A DNA stretch of 64,000 nucleotides. Origin: Phylloscopus collybita. Its lineage: Eukaryota; Chordata; Aves; Passeriformes; Phylloscopidae. The notes beneath the pieces are model-generated. The model saw only the letters and a program-made list of their open reading frames with translations. It was not told where the DNA came from and did not search any database. The translations under genes and the position numbers were made by a program. Location of the stretch: contig JAJNNQ010000009.1 in NCBI GenBank assembly GCA_027886175.1, forward strand, positions 15,535,501 through 15,599,500, written 5' to 3'. Positions 12,511 to 25,098 of this stretch are shown in pieces (position 1 is the stretch's first letter; every line of letters begins with the position of its first letter).

Positions 12511-15500
12511 TAAGATGATGCTTAGATATGTAAGCAAGTTAAATTTCTTTCCTGTGTATTTAGTTATCAAAAGGACTAAATTGCTATTAAAAACGAAATA
12601 CCTATATTCTTCAACTAAAACCAGATTAAAATGAATGGAGACAATGCTGGCAGTACTAGCTTTTGATGATGCAGGTTAAAGTTGTCAGAAACCTCTCAGC
12701 ATATGACAATGCTGTGTCCTATTACCTCATGGAAGTAAGTGCTGCAGCAAGACTTGTTCTGCAGCAAGACTGCCAGCTCCCTGTTCCCTCAGGCCACCAT
12801 GAACTGCAGGCCATATATGTTATCCAGTCCTGGTTTACACTGTATGCCATGCATCCTGTCCCTATCAATAGGATGAATTAATAATGAATGGATAATAATT
12901 AATGAAAATTAATAGAAATAATTCTCACCTGAATGTCAGGTGCTAAACTCAGCAAAAGCCCCTTTGGAAACCAGTTAGCTGCAGTAATACTAGTGTAAAA
13001 TTTGATTGGAAAACCCTGAACTTAATTTTACTACTATAACAAGTATTTGACTGAAACAAAAAGCATTTTTTTTTAACTCAGCCTACTTATTGCAGCTAGA
13101 CTACTTTATTTTCTGGATCAATCGAATTTGTTATTTCTCAAGCAAGTCCTGATGCTGAAGGAGAACATGCAAACAAAACCCTAAAGCATTGTACTAAGCT
13201 TAGTTTGTTTCACTTTCTCCTCCAAAATTGTTACTGTTTACAGGCTCCCCACTGCCTTAAACAAGGTAGTGTTAAAAGGCATTCACATCTGAAATTTCTA
13301 ATTTTAGCTAGAAGTTAAACTGGATAGCACAAAGAAATTGGTACCATTTTAACCTAACATACCTGAAAGTAATATAGGTTTACTTCAAGTGAAAATAATA
13401 CACATTCTATAATTAATATTTATGAATAAATATTATGTCTCAGTCATGAGTATTTTATAGATAAATTTATTTCAATAAATATTTCTTTCCATAAAACTTG
13501 AGAAGAAAAATAGTTACTTTAAGTGCTGCATGACTAGAAGAGTCTAGACTTCTACAGTACCTCTCACATAAGCTGTTAAATATGCACTTCGTGCCACACA
13601 GAGTATGAAGAGTTATTCTGCTATGACATAAGATTTAATTGCTATTCTGTATTCTGTCTGGAATTCCCAAAGCCAAGAGATGGAAAAGCCTCTTTTTCAA
13701 AGTTAGGAAGCCTACAGCTTTTGCTATGCTCTGTTTCAGTTCCCTTCTTTCTGTCTTTAATTGCTTAAGGAGATTAGCAAAACTAGCCCAAAACCCATTC
13801 TGCAGTGCTTCAGAGTGCTCCCAGTTCTTAGTCATGTAGCCAAATTGACTTTAGCAATAAGTCTACTTTCTACATGTTCTGATCCTATACAGCCTCTAAA
13901 TTTATGATTCAATTTGACTTTATTTGGCTCCTGTTCTTAAAGGGATCATAAATTTGCCATTAATCTTTGATTGTATTCCATCTGTTCTCAAGGTGACTTC
14001 TGTTGCCTCAGTACATACCACTGAGCTACCTGCCAAACAATCTTTCTGCTTCAATGCTACGTGGTTTTCAGGAATATTTGTGTCTGGATGTTTTGTTCTT
14101 GTTTCAAAAGCTGATTTCTAACAGCACAAATAATTAATAGCATTCAATTCATTTGAAGCATTATATTTCTGCTTTAGAAAATACTTTCAGCTTCCATTTC
14201 CTTACAGACTGACTTGGCTCAGTATCCAACATTACTATCACTGAAGAAGCTGTACATATTCCCTGGTGTAGTATTTGAATCTTTGTTTCTGGTCTCTAGC
14301 ATAGAAATTTCCCTGGGTGTGTGTTAGCTACTGCACAGTAACTTCCTCTGTGTGCGCTCCTCCATACACAGCAGAAGGCACATTGAGGTGTGGGTGAGAC
14401 TTTCTTCCTGCAGTTGTAATCCAAACCCTCACCTTCCCAGCAGCATTTCATAGCATTCCACTCAGGGAAGCAGCACAGCACTGACAATGGATGAAAAGAG
14501 CACTGACACTGAGGGATGGCCGTTTCTGATGTGCTTGTAGCAGATGAGCTGATATTCAGCAGTCAGTAAACAGACTTTCTAGACCCTTCACATCAGTCTT
14601 TATGCTTCCACATGGGCTTTCATAGCTTGTCATGCAAGCAAGATAATAATGACTCTTTAAAAAATAAATTTCTTATGAGTTGACAGAAGTGTTGTTTGGA
14701 TTTTAAGTATGAACTTACTTCAGTACAACAATCTGGAACCCACTCCTTGCCCTGTCTCTATACCTACTATTTCAGGTAAGCAAGAACACTGAGATTAGCA
14801 AAAACTGAAAGGAAGTTTCTTCTGGACACAATTTTATAGTTATCACTGAATTTTTCTGAATATATAATCCTAATTTTCTGAAGTTTTATAGCAAAAGAAA
14901 GCTTTGACTCCAGTCACAGACTGAGCTCCAGCTTTCTAGCTAGGCAAGGTTCTCAGGATTTGTGTATTGAGAAAAGAAATTATTCAGGTGAACCAGCTCT
15001 TGTCCACCACTTTACCTCTTTGAGCTTAACAGTTTAAAATAAAATTTCTACATGAACCACATTCTATGTAAACAAAACACTTGAGCTATTACTGGGCTCA
15101 TCCATAGGAAAAGGTCTCTGAACACCTTGAGAACTCAGAATTAAATGTTTTTTTTGTTACCCTCTAATAATTCCCTATTCACATGCCTTGCCTACTTCTA
15201 TCAAAACAACAGCTCCTAGTCCTCAGGATTTTAAACCCAACTACAATCCTAAATAATAACTTCCAGATGGGTAGGAAACCCATGACTACTAGAAAATTAA
15301 TGGGAAATGAGTCACAGCTGCAGGTAGCATCTCCCAAATGATATTTTCCAGCCCATATGAATTTATTAAATTCACTTTGGCAGCTACATTAACTCTAGAG
15401 AAGCAATCTCTATAACTACATTACAGCCATAATCCTATCCTTCAAAAGGAGAAAGTTGCCTCCAACTCCTTGGAATTCTAGAAGAAATTGTTTACAATAA

Positions 15501-15689
15501 GTGGGAATAACCTGTCTTTAAACTCTGTGTTGGCACGTGGCTTTGCAGACCCTTTCTGAAAGTTCACTATACTCGGGCATACACCCAAAATGTTGTGGAG
15601 GTTGGGTAAGTAATCTTGTGCCACCTACTGCTTACTTCTGGCATCATTGCTGTTTGACAGCTGACCTGCCTCTCAGTTATTAACCATAG
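12511..15689. other. Unique AT-rich non-coding DNA
   Basis: Nothing gene-like was found. Open frames reach only about 70 codons. A local direct repeat, GCAGCAAGACT, occurs twice at about 12743-12771. Confidence 0.5.
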
Positions 15690-16110
15690 ACACTCAGAGG
15701 GGGATGTTAATCAGAAATGGGTGGAAACACAGAAAAAAAAATGATTCCCAAAGACTGAGAGCAGCTGTGTTGGGGATCAGACCTGGTAAGGAGAACATGG
15801 GTCAGATACAGCCCCAGGCACTGGGCACTGTGCTGGGGACAGGGACGGGCAAGGCCAGGTCACAGGGCTGTCTGTGCAGGGACCTGGCTCTGGGGGCTCG
15901 TGGTGTGGGAGCTGGAGACCAGCCCTGCTGCAAACACCACTAGGGCAGGGACTGACAGTCCTGGGACAGGGTTCAAATGGGGTCCTGGCCCCACCCTGGC
16001 CGGGGTGGGGGAGACCCAGGGGGGCTCCATGGCTGGTCATGGTGGGCAGTGCCCTGAGGGTCTGGACAGCCAGCTACCTAAACACCAGGAGGTTATAGGT
16101 TATATTACCT
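15690..16110. other. GC-rich island of unknown origin
   Basis: Composition changes sharply from AT-rich flanks to strongly G+C-rich sequence, with many GGG and CCC runs, between about 15770 and 16090. Overlapping open frames exist on both strands (74-87 codons), as expected from low stop density in GC-rich DNA. No protein motif, CR1 block or LTR end was recognised. Possible sources are an unrecognised transposon fragment, a minisatellite-like sequence or a transposed piece of a GC-rich region. There are few CG dinucleotides, so it does not look like a classic unmethylated promoter island. Confidence 0.5.
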
Positions 16111-19100
16111 CTTATGTTTGTTGTCGGGCAGCAGGATGCTCATAAACATCACTGATATTCTCATTACAAAAATTCCTGACTGTAGTCATACTGATCTAGT
16201 CTTTTATCCAGTGGGTACTGGGAATCCCTTTGCAGACTATGTTTTCTCCCTGTTTCTTCTCTCTTCTATTTCTGCTCTAAATCTATAGAAATATAACGTA
16301 CATAACCTATTGAAATTCAGCTCTCTTTAGGTCAAATTACATCATTTGCTCAAGTGTGTAGTCCAAAGTCCATCTTATTTAAGTGGGTAGTTTCCCAAAG
16401 ATAGGGTCTCTCCATAAAGCAGAGAGCTAATCCAAACTATCACTTGGCCATGCCCTCAAAGGTAACTTTGCATGGTGTGTTACAGACTTTGATGGCTTTG
16501 AGTGTTCAGAAAAACAGTTGTAACTCCCTCCAAGAGGCCAGTGCCTCTTGGCCTGGTTGCACTGCATGATGTTCTGCACTTCAGCTTGGGCAGGGCAGAT
16601 CAAAGAGGAATAATGACTGTATTCGACTATATTTAAATCCAGGAGCAGCTGGATGCTCCAATATAGTCTCTCATCCACACTTCTACCCAGCCTCCATTTG
16701 TTTAACTCAGCATTGAACTCTTGCTATGACATTATCTTTTTGTACCTGAAAACACTAACTATCCATAAATCGTCCTGGAAAGGTGTATGCAATGTAAATT
16801 TTTTGTTACATTAAAATCCACAAATTAAAAAAAGGATCACTTTCTGATTAAAAGAGAAGATTCTTTCTGAATAGATGGTAGTTGTAATTACATTTGCCTT
16901 TTTTTCTTATATATAGTTAAGTTCTATGTAATAACCACAGATATAATAGAAGTGGTTTCCTTAGCAACCTTTAGATTCTGAAGAAAAACAGAAATGCATT
17001 ATTTCTAAGTAGCAATAACAGATAAAACCAATTAATTCCAGAATATTAATTTCCATCTACTTTAAAATTATTAGAAACTATTTAAAAATGAATTGCAGTA
17101 TACTTTATTATCCTTCAGAGAGTGAATTTCTCCAAATTACTTTAGTATATTTTCCAAATTAGTTCAGAAAATTAAATTAAAATAATTTGCATATAGTTGG
17201 TAATAAACAACTTTCTACTTTGTCTACTTATTGCAGCATTTTAAATTTCAGTTAATATTTTAAACATAATCAAAACCTAATAATTATAACCAAATCATTT
17301 GTGTATTGCTAAAGCAGCATTTACCAGTGTTTTGCTCATAAGTAGCAGAAGCAGATAAAAAGCTGGCTTAATCTCACTTTACTCAATCCACTAACTTGAA
17401 TTTATAAAAATTCAGCATAACATTGCTGATTTCCATCTATGTGAAGATAAACTTTCAAAAGGGAATTGAATGTGTCATTTATAATGAGATTTTCCTGAGT
17501 GTGCAAACAGGATGAAACAATAACTGTTCTAAACTTTCTCAGTCCATTTTTAATCCACTTTTGACTTTGAAGCCAAAAGCAACAGATTGTGTTAACTCTT
17601 TGTTTACTGCAAAGTTTGGTAATCTGAGGAGTTTACTGAATTTAGTAAACACTTTTTCAGTTTTGTATTAGGTAAAGGAAATTACAGTATTCTCATTTGT
17701 TAAATAAAGATCTTCCTTTTTTTCCTTCCTCCCTACCCCCCTTTAATCAAAACCTGGTCATTTGCTACAAGAATTTGCTTCATAATTCATAAAGTTAAGA
17801 TGTATAGATGTGTTTTATATGGCACCTACAGCTTGATGTTCTGAGTTAAAATGTAGCTGTAGGTTTTAGATGACTTTTTGAAGAATTAAAGGATTCTCCC
17901 CCATCTCTCATTCAGATGATTTCATGAATCTGACATTTTTCTGTAAATGAAAAAACAGGTTCATATAATTGAAATACAGCTGATAAATGTTGATTCTTCC
18001 CTCTTTGTCAGATGTGTGGGATGGAAGGGGTGGCCATGAAACCTGTTGCATAGCTGCTCAATTCCGTTTTTAATAATTTAATACTACAGACAAGACCATA
18101 CTTTCTCCAATAACATAAGATTTCAGGAAATTCATACTGATCTAAGAGGAAACAAAACAGTTATTGTGCCATACTTGCTCTTTCCTAGAAAAATCTTTCC
18201 TACCTTTACATACAGTTGGGTATGGCCCGTAAGTTCAGCTACCATCCAAAGACTCATTTGCGTAAGAAGCAAGAAGAATTCACATCTGCTCTGAAATAAT
18301 TCTGCAATGGCCTTCTCTAAATGTTATAAATCCAGTTTGCCCTGCCTGTAACCCAGCATGAGGTCCCAGTCACACCTCCTGAGTGAAGACCAGTGGCTTG
18401 GACAGATAAAGGTCCTTTTTGTACAAGATCAGTAGTTGGAATACTTGCATTCAGTCCTTGTGTGGCTTGATAAGATGACATCAATGGTAATTTTAGAAGC
18501 ACTAAATATTAATGAAGTCATCCTTTTTGCAGGTATAGATAGAAGTTTTCACTTTTTTCCCCCATGGTAAATTCTGAACAGCTTACACAGCAAGACAAGG
18601 ATTTTTAATAAATATAATTACCAATTCTTTCAAACTTTACAGAAGACTTCATTCTGACAATCACAGAGCACGGAGTGGGCAAAATGTCATTTATATTAGT
18701 ACAAAACCTCATAATTTCTAATTTCATAACAAAAAGAAGATACCAGGAAAAAAAGACAGAACTAGGTCACTCTTCACAATGATGTGGCAAAATGTGATGA
18801 TGTGGTATATGCTGACTAGTTTAGCACTGGAAAAATAAGGTTAGTGGCTATTTTTACTGCACCTGGTTACATATATCATTTAATACATGTGTAGTTCACA
18901 AAAACTCATTATTTCTGGCAGTAATAAAGGTGTATAACATTCTAAAATGTTTTGTGTAAAATAATGGATTGAGCTGTTCCCAGTCATAGGAGAGATATTT
19001 CAGTAGATCTCTCTTTTCCCAAGGTACCAGGACTCTATGAAAGAATTAATGCAACAGCTGTAATTAATTTTCCTTTGTTCAAAACTAAATTAAACAGTAC

Positions 19101-21551
19101 TTAATCAGTAGATGCCAGAATATGGACCCCCAAAGAACTTTGATATGATACAAATACTTAAAAATTGCAATGGAACAAGAAGAAACCTTTCCTTGTAGGA
19201 TGAAATTAAGTTAAATTAGTTATATGAGGACTGAAATAAAATTAGCCTGGTTGTTAACTCCTGTCCCCACACATTTCCAAAGAGGTATCAACTCAAATCT
19301 CTGTTTACGCTTTCAATTGCACGAAAATATCTTTGGAATCTCTCCTTTCTGGTGCCTTGACATTGCTGACTACAATTTTTCAAAAAAGAAGTTGCATTCA
19401 ACAAAAGTAGTTTTACTTGACACACTTCCTGCAGAAAATACCAATACTTTGCCTATTTTTTAATGAAAAAGTGAAAACTATCAGATTTTAAAACTGTTTG
19501 TACAAAATCACAAACAAATTTGCTAATTTTTCTGTAGTTCATGAAAATCTTAAGTAGCAAGTGACAACAAAATAGCAAGAATTAAGGTTCCTGGTGACAT
19601 AAAACAAAAGGTCAGTGAAATGCTGTTGTGGTCACAGCCCTTTCATCCACTAGAGTGTCATTTTATTTATCCCCCTCTGTTCATGTTCCTGGGCTATAGC
19701 AAAAGAAAGCCAACACAGAAGTGTAAAATGTGTAAAACTTCACATCCCACAGCAGGTATGGCCTCCCAGCCAAATGCTGTTCATCAGAATCATACCTTCA
19801 TTTTTTTTTAATTTGCTAATATGATAAATATAGGTTAAAAGGAGCTTAAAACCTGTTTATTAAAGAGAATTGTTATTAAGTACTTCTTAATACCTGAAAT
19901 TACAGCTATAGTAAGTGAATTTCTCAGACACTTATGATGAGCATAAAAGACTGTCAGACTCCTTCATGACTCCTGTATTTCCTTTACATAATATTTAATA
20001 ACTGAAAGACATTTCAACCTTCTCACAAGATTACTATCATAATTTTGCTTAAATTTATAATTTTCTTTTTTTTTCCCTAATTTTTGCTGTATCAGAGAAG
20101 TTATTTCAGAAGCAAATGTTCTCTTACTCTAGGGTGGGTATAGACCAAGAGAGTAAAGACCAATGTATGGAAATATAACATCTATTTTTCCCTGAATTTT
20201 GATCATGCATAAGTGGGCCCCATTAGGCTGACATTGAAATGACTTCCCAGAGTGCAGGGCAGAAGTTAATGGTTTGCCTTACATTGACTCATTCAACAAG
20301 AAAAAAAAATTAAAAGGAATCAGAAATACACAATGCCAAAAAAACCCCCACAACTTTTTTAAAAATTTGTTTTGCCTCCTTACTGTAATAAAGCCTAAGG
20401 GCAATAATGCTATTTACTGTACAAGCCAGTAATTCAGTATTGTTTTTCTACTTTGGAAAAGATTAATTTTTTTATCATGCTTCTTCATTTTTGTGTTAAG
20501 TACTAGGAAAGTAATAATTTATCAGAAGCTAAAAGAATAAAGAAATAATTTTTGTGAAAGTATACAGAAAGTAAAAAGGATCTGTATAAAGTTTCCTGGA
20601 GACTTAGGCAAGGTTTAAAAGACTTGCACTAATACAAGATTCAAGACAGTATTAAGCCATTACCTGAAAGAGTGTGTACCACTCTAATCAACCTTCATAT
20701 AGGAAGAGAATGAAGGATATCAACTTATCTGTTGTCTGCAAACCGTTTGGGGGATAAAAATATGGAAGAGGAAGCTAAACTTGAGGTCAGGGATCAAGCT
20801 GGCACAGGAACATAGGGGTGTGAATCACACATTATTAAAACTGATGGTGAAATAAGAAGGTACCAAAAGTATTAAATTTGCAGAAGAAATTTGCCAAAAC
20901 AGAAATTTAATAGTCGAAAATTGTAAGCTTTAGAAGATGAAGAGAATTATGAAATGAAATTGCATGTGACAGCCAATTCCTTTCCTTGTTTCTTGTGATC
21001 TTGTGTACATATAATATGCAACTTCAGTTTAATGATATCCATACACAAAAGCAACATTGTATATCACTGCTCCATACTTTATTTCAAAATAGATTTAGTT
21101 TATTAACTTGCATTTATAAATATTTATAAGACATATAACATGACTGGCTTGACAAGAACAAAACAGATGGAGCATATCAGGTTGTAAATATAGTGAGACA
21201 GTGAAAACATTAAACTCAACTGCAGTTTGCCATGGAATTTAAGCTGAAGCAAGGACAAGGATCAGACTTCAAAGCATGGCAACAATAGAAGAGCTGCATA
21301 TGACTTTATAATAATTCTCAACTGTTTTAAAAGTCCTATCAATGTGCAGAAAAACAACAGTATTGCAACGTTTTCAAAGGGCTGGGGTTCTGCTGGCAAT
21401 TGGCCAGATGCTGTCATGGAGATAGAACTACACTGTGTCACCTTCTCAGGCTGACACACAGTTGCTCCTATCTGGAAGCCTCTCCGTGTCTATCTAGTTT
21501 ATTGCCAAGATTTTCCGAGAGGAATCACTGCTATCTGTTAATATGGATAGG
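16111..21551. other. Unique AT-rich non-coding DNA
   Basis: No gene or clear repeat. The part at about 16850-17660 is especially AT-rich, free of recognisable repeats and dense in TAAT/ATTA words; see findings. Open frames are short (below about 85 codons). Confidence 0.5.
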
Positions 21552-22103
21552 TATTCTTCTGCCTCAGGAGTGAAGTTAGCTTTCTTCACAGCAGTGTTGT
21601 GGTGCTGTGGTACAGATTTGTAGGTAAAAGTGTTGAATTTGCACTGATGACTCTGCTATTCTTGAGCAGTGCTGGCACAGCCTGAAGGTTTTTTTTTCTT
21701 TTTCTCATTATGCCACTGCTCCCAGCAAGTGAGCTGGGGTTGGGCAAGAGCCTAGGGGTGGACACAGTTGAGGCAGCTGACCTGAATTGAACAAAGGCAT
21801 GATATCATGCTCTGACATTAAAGCTAGAGAAAGGAGAAGGAAAGGGAACATTTATGGTTTTGGCATTTGTCTAAGTTATTAGGCATGGTGAGGCCCTGCT
21901 TGCCAGGAAGTGTCTGGACATTTGCCTGCCCATGGGAAGTAGTGAATAAATTCCTTAGTCATCTTTGCTTGTGCATGCGGCTTTTGCTTTACTTGTTAAA
22001 CTTTCACATAAGCCTTCTCTCCCCCCTCCTAATTTCTCCCCTCAGAAGAGTGAGCGAGTGTCTGTGCAGGTGCTTGACTGTTGGCCAGCATCAGCACACC
22101 ACA
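21552..22103 (+). mobile_element. Diverged solo LTR of a widespread avian ERV family, plus strand
   Basis: The order of blocks matches an LTR common across birds, recalled from memory: GAAGTTAGCTTTCTTC, GGTGCTGTGG, GACACAGTTGAGGCAGCTGACC, GGCATGATATCATGCTC, then CTTTTGCTTTACTTGTTAAAC, AGTGAGCGAGTGTCTG and GTTGGCCAGC near the end. A poly(A)-type AATAAA is at 21945-21950. The copy is worn and I could not find target-site duplications, so both edges are approximate to about 10 bases. No internal retroviral sequence follows; another, unrelated LTR starts about 54 bases downstream. Confidence 0.72.
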
Positions 22104-22152
22104 GAGGAACAGTCTGAGAGGCTGCTCAAGCTAGAACAGTAGTAGTTGATAT

Positions 22153-22157
22153 CTGTG
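22153..22157 (+). repeat. Left target-site duplication (CTGTG)
   Basis: CTGTG directly precedes the LTR start TGTCTTGG at 22158 and recurs at 22865-22869 directly after its end CCAAGACA. Confidence 0.85.
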
Positions 22158-22864
22158 TGTCTTGGGTTATGGAACCAAAAATGTGTATTTTATTTCATCT
22201 GTTGAAAGCAGTTGGGGAGATTTTTTTCTTTCTCTCTTGTAACTCTGGGGGAGGGGGGCAGATGCCTTCTGATAATGGGTCAGCTGTTGAAACCAGGTGG
22301 GGCTTGGTTTGACCACCTGCCCTCCCTCCAGGGGATATCTTCTGCTAATGGGCCATTAAGGCTCACCAATGACATGGCACATTCCATCATCCCATTGTGA
22401 GATGCTCCAGCCAGTGGTGGGGGAGCCAACCATTCCTACCTAGATAAAAACTGAGATGTAGGAACACAAGATATCTGGTTCCACTGGATTCCCAGAGGAA
22501 GACCAGACCCCTCTCAACATCACTGGATCTCTCAGGACCATCTCTGCTCCAACAGAACCACATCTGCCACCACAAGAGGACTTACTGTGGACTATTTCCA
22601 ACACCCTGACCAACAGGGTGTCAGGTTGTAGCTCTGACTCTGTCAGGGTTTCTAGGATTGTATGCTTGCTTGTTTTTTTGTACTAGTACATATGTATTTT
22701 TTAATATTCCTAGTAAAGAACTGTTATTCCTATTCCCATATCTTTGTCTAAAAGCCCCTAATTGCAAAATTATAATAATTTGAAGGGAGGGGGGTTTACA
22801 TTCTCCATTCCAAGGGGAGCTTCAACTTCCCCTGGCAGATACCTGTCTTTTCCAAACCAAGACA
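22158..22864 (+). mobile_element. Solo LTR, family X copy 1, 707 bp, 5-bp TSD
   Basis: Begins TGTCTTGG and ends CCAAGACA, a perfect 8-bp terminal inverted repeat with TG...CA ends, flanked by exact CTGTG duplications. A TATA-like AGATAAAAA at 22442-22450 and a variant poly(A) signal AGTAAA at 22712-22717 lie in plus-strand order. The same family is present at 52290-53051 in the same orientation. No internal retroviral coding sequence is next to either copy, so both look like solo LTRs. The 5-bp duplication suggests an ERVL-like (class III) source; family identity needs a repeat library. Confidence 0.87.
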
Positions 22865-22869
22865 CTGTG
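22865..22869 (+). repeat. Right target-site duplication (CTGTG)
   Basis: Exact repeat of 22153-22157, abutting the CA end of the LTR. Confidence 0.85.
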
Positions 22870-24350
22870 TCAGAGAATCCTCTCTAAGGTTAAATTACTC
22901 TGCTAAATCACACTTTAAATGCTTACTATATGGCAGTAAACTGACTTTCTAAATTATTTTTGTGACAAATAATGTGATTGTTCTCTTCAGCTCTGCAGTC
23001 CCGTTCCATATTCAGATATTTTCTACTATATAATAATTCTGCTGCAGGAAACAGAGAATACCATTCAAAAGATTTCAAAAGTAGGTGCAAAGTGTAAGTC
23101 ATGGCTGTTCAGGAGAAATGACAAAGTAATATTCTACCATCTCAAATACCCTTACTCAAATGGGTTTTTCAAACACATCAGGTGGGGCACACATCTGTAA
23201 TTTTCTTCATTTTCTTATTAGATAGCAAGAAAGTGGTCACAGGCTATAATAAGTGAAGTTGTGGGCCACCTCAGCTTCAATTAGACTCTACGTTCCCCAT
23301 TCCTGTGCTCAGCATTTCCCCTTGATACATACCATAGCTTACCCATATGTTTCCTGGGCCACGTGACTACCAGGTAGGATGGATACCAACAAATTGCAGA
23401 GGTATTAAGATAAAACTGTGTGATGGCTGTGTCATATAGGAGTCTTCTGTCTGGCCTTGAAATCTGTGAGTTTGTGTCTATATGGCAGAAAGTCAGCAAA
23501 AACATCTGCACATTTACTTTATAAAGTAAAGCAAATATCTGTTCAGGAAAAATTTATTAAAATATTCTGTAAGCACCCTATTCACACAACAACCTTTACA
23601 ACCTTTTGATTTTAACGTTCTTATTGTCGACATTTTCTGGACTAACCTTGCTAAACGTATTTTTAAATCCATTAAAAGCCTTAGCTTCAAGTTTTGCATG
23701 AAATATCAATACTATTGATTCGAGCTTTTTCTCTCCTCAGGGCATGGTTTAATTTCACATGGGTTTGTATAATGAAAAAAATGAGTGAATCTGCCAGAAA
23801 TGAATGCTCAGAGAAAATGCTAAAAATCAATTAGAACACCTTATCAGCTACAAGGATAGTCATATCCTTTACTAATGAAGGAAGATATATTGCAACATAG
23901 AAAATCAGAGTTAACCTGATACCTGTGTCCACTAGCTGATTTTGTGCTTCCATGGGCTACAATGGTTTATGCTGATGTATTTGAATTTAATTTGCACATT
24001 ATCAGCATTAAATTAATGGAAGATTAAGTAGCCAACTCACTTTGGTGGAATGAAATTTGAATTATAAAATTAAATAATAAAAAATATTTTTATCCCTTGA
24101 TGTTTTGCTAGATGTTTATTTTTGTTTCATCTGCACAAGTACACTATGACTTCTACTCACAGCCAGGAAAATAAAATATACATATATTAAAAATACATAT
24201 AGATACCCTAAAATCTATGTTAATAGAAGATAGTTTTTTTTTCCTCAGAATGAAATCTTGCTCTTGAATAATCCTTGAGAGATTTGCCATTGAATTCAGT
24301 AGTGACAAGAGTTTACCCCATGAAATATGCATAAAAGTATATTCATCCTG
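22870..24350. other. Unique AT-rich non-coding DNA
   Basis: No gene or repeat was recognised between the LTR and the worn CR1 tail. Open frames are below 77 codons. Confidence 0.5.
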
Positions 24351-24520
24351 TAGAATCATAGAGATTCTACAGCCCAAATTTTCACCTTATGTAGTATCAC
24401 TTGTCTAGTCAGGTATTGAAAACTTCCAGGGTTGACATTTTTACAGTCTCCTTCGGTTACTTAGAGTGCTGCTGCACCAAAGTGAGGCTGTTAAAAGTCT
24501 GACATTCAAGACCCTTAACA
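24351..24520 (-). mobile_element. Worn CR1 3' tail, minus strand (probable)
   Basis: Starts with TAGAATCATAGAG, the antisense CR1 terminal octamers, and keeps TTGAAAACTTCCAGGG followed by CTCCTTCGGTTACTTAGAG and a GTGCTGCTGCACCA block in the right order for an antisense CR1 3' end. Much of the rest has diverged. This is probably an older insertion than those at 7957 and 12236. The right edge is a guess. Confidence 0.55.
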
Positions 24521-24781
24521 TTGGAAATTTACATGATGGACATTAGGTGGTTATTCCTTCTCAAACCAGGAACCTTCTTGTCCTCCGAGATTTAAGTTCT
24601 GCATTTTTCAGTTTCAGTCTCTCTGTTTCTTTAGCATGTGGTTTACTGTTGTGGTTGGAACATACTTTGTGATGATGAAGGACAATGTTGACCTGTGACA
24701 TGGCCTGGCACGATGGAACAGGGTCTACCATGTAGCACAGGAACATTTCCCAGCACCAGAGCCCACTGTATTGCCAAATAC

Positions 24782-24787
24782 CAGCAC
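24782..24787 (+). repeat. Target-site duplication (CAGCAC)
   Basis: CAGCAC at 24782-24787 and again at 25093-25098 exactly bracket the minus-strand LTR. A 6-bp duplication is typical of class II (ERVK/alpha-beta-like) elements. Confidence 0.87.
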
Positions 24788-25092
24788 TGAAGTTAACCCC
24801 TTTCCCTCAGCCCCCCGGAGACTCGGTGCCAGCTCAGATTTAGGGAGGTTAGGGTGGGGGAAACTCCAAGATAAGAACATAAAACCAAAGGAGGCTCTTA
24901 CTCCGAGATGTGGTTCCAAGGTTTATTTCCTGAAGGGATCCCGAGGCAAAAGAGAGCGACCCCGAAAGGAACAGGGGGTTTTATCCCTTTCAGGGTAAGG
25001 GGGCGGAGTTTCCTATGGCCAAAGGCCATAGGTCAGTGTCAAGGGACAGGTAAGGTTTCACAGGGGGAGGGGATACCAAAGGGAATACAACA
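24788..25092 (-). mobile_element. Solo LTR, family Y copy 1, 305 bp, 6-bp TSD, minus strand
   Basis: Read on the minus strand it starts TGTTGTATTCCC at 25092 and ends TTAACTTCA at 24788, with TG...CA ends and exact 6-bp duplications. It contains, in order, a block around GGCCTTTGGCCATAGG, a GC box (CTCCGCCCCC), a TATA-like GATAAAA (24979-24985), and AATAAA (24922-24927). That is a compact, well preserved LTR promoter and poly(A) arrangement. A second copy lies at 59742-60039 in the opposite orientation. The 6-bp duplication suggests a class II endogenous retrovirus. Short open frames crossing it are not genes. Confidence 0.88.
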
Positions 25093-25098
25093 CAGCAC
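25093..25098 (+). repeat. Target-site duplication (CAGCAC)
   Basis: Exact repeat of 24782-24787, abutting the other LTR end. Confidence 0.87.

Noticed and set aside
22158..22864. Possibility that LTR X copy 1 (22158) and copy 2 (52290) are the 5' and 3' LTRs of one provirus
   Set aside because: The 29 kb between them is far too long and has no retroviral genes, other LTRs lie inside it, and copy 1 has its own CTGTG duplications.
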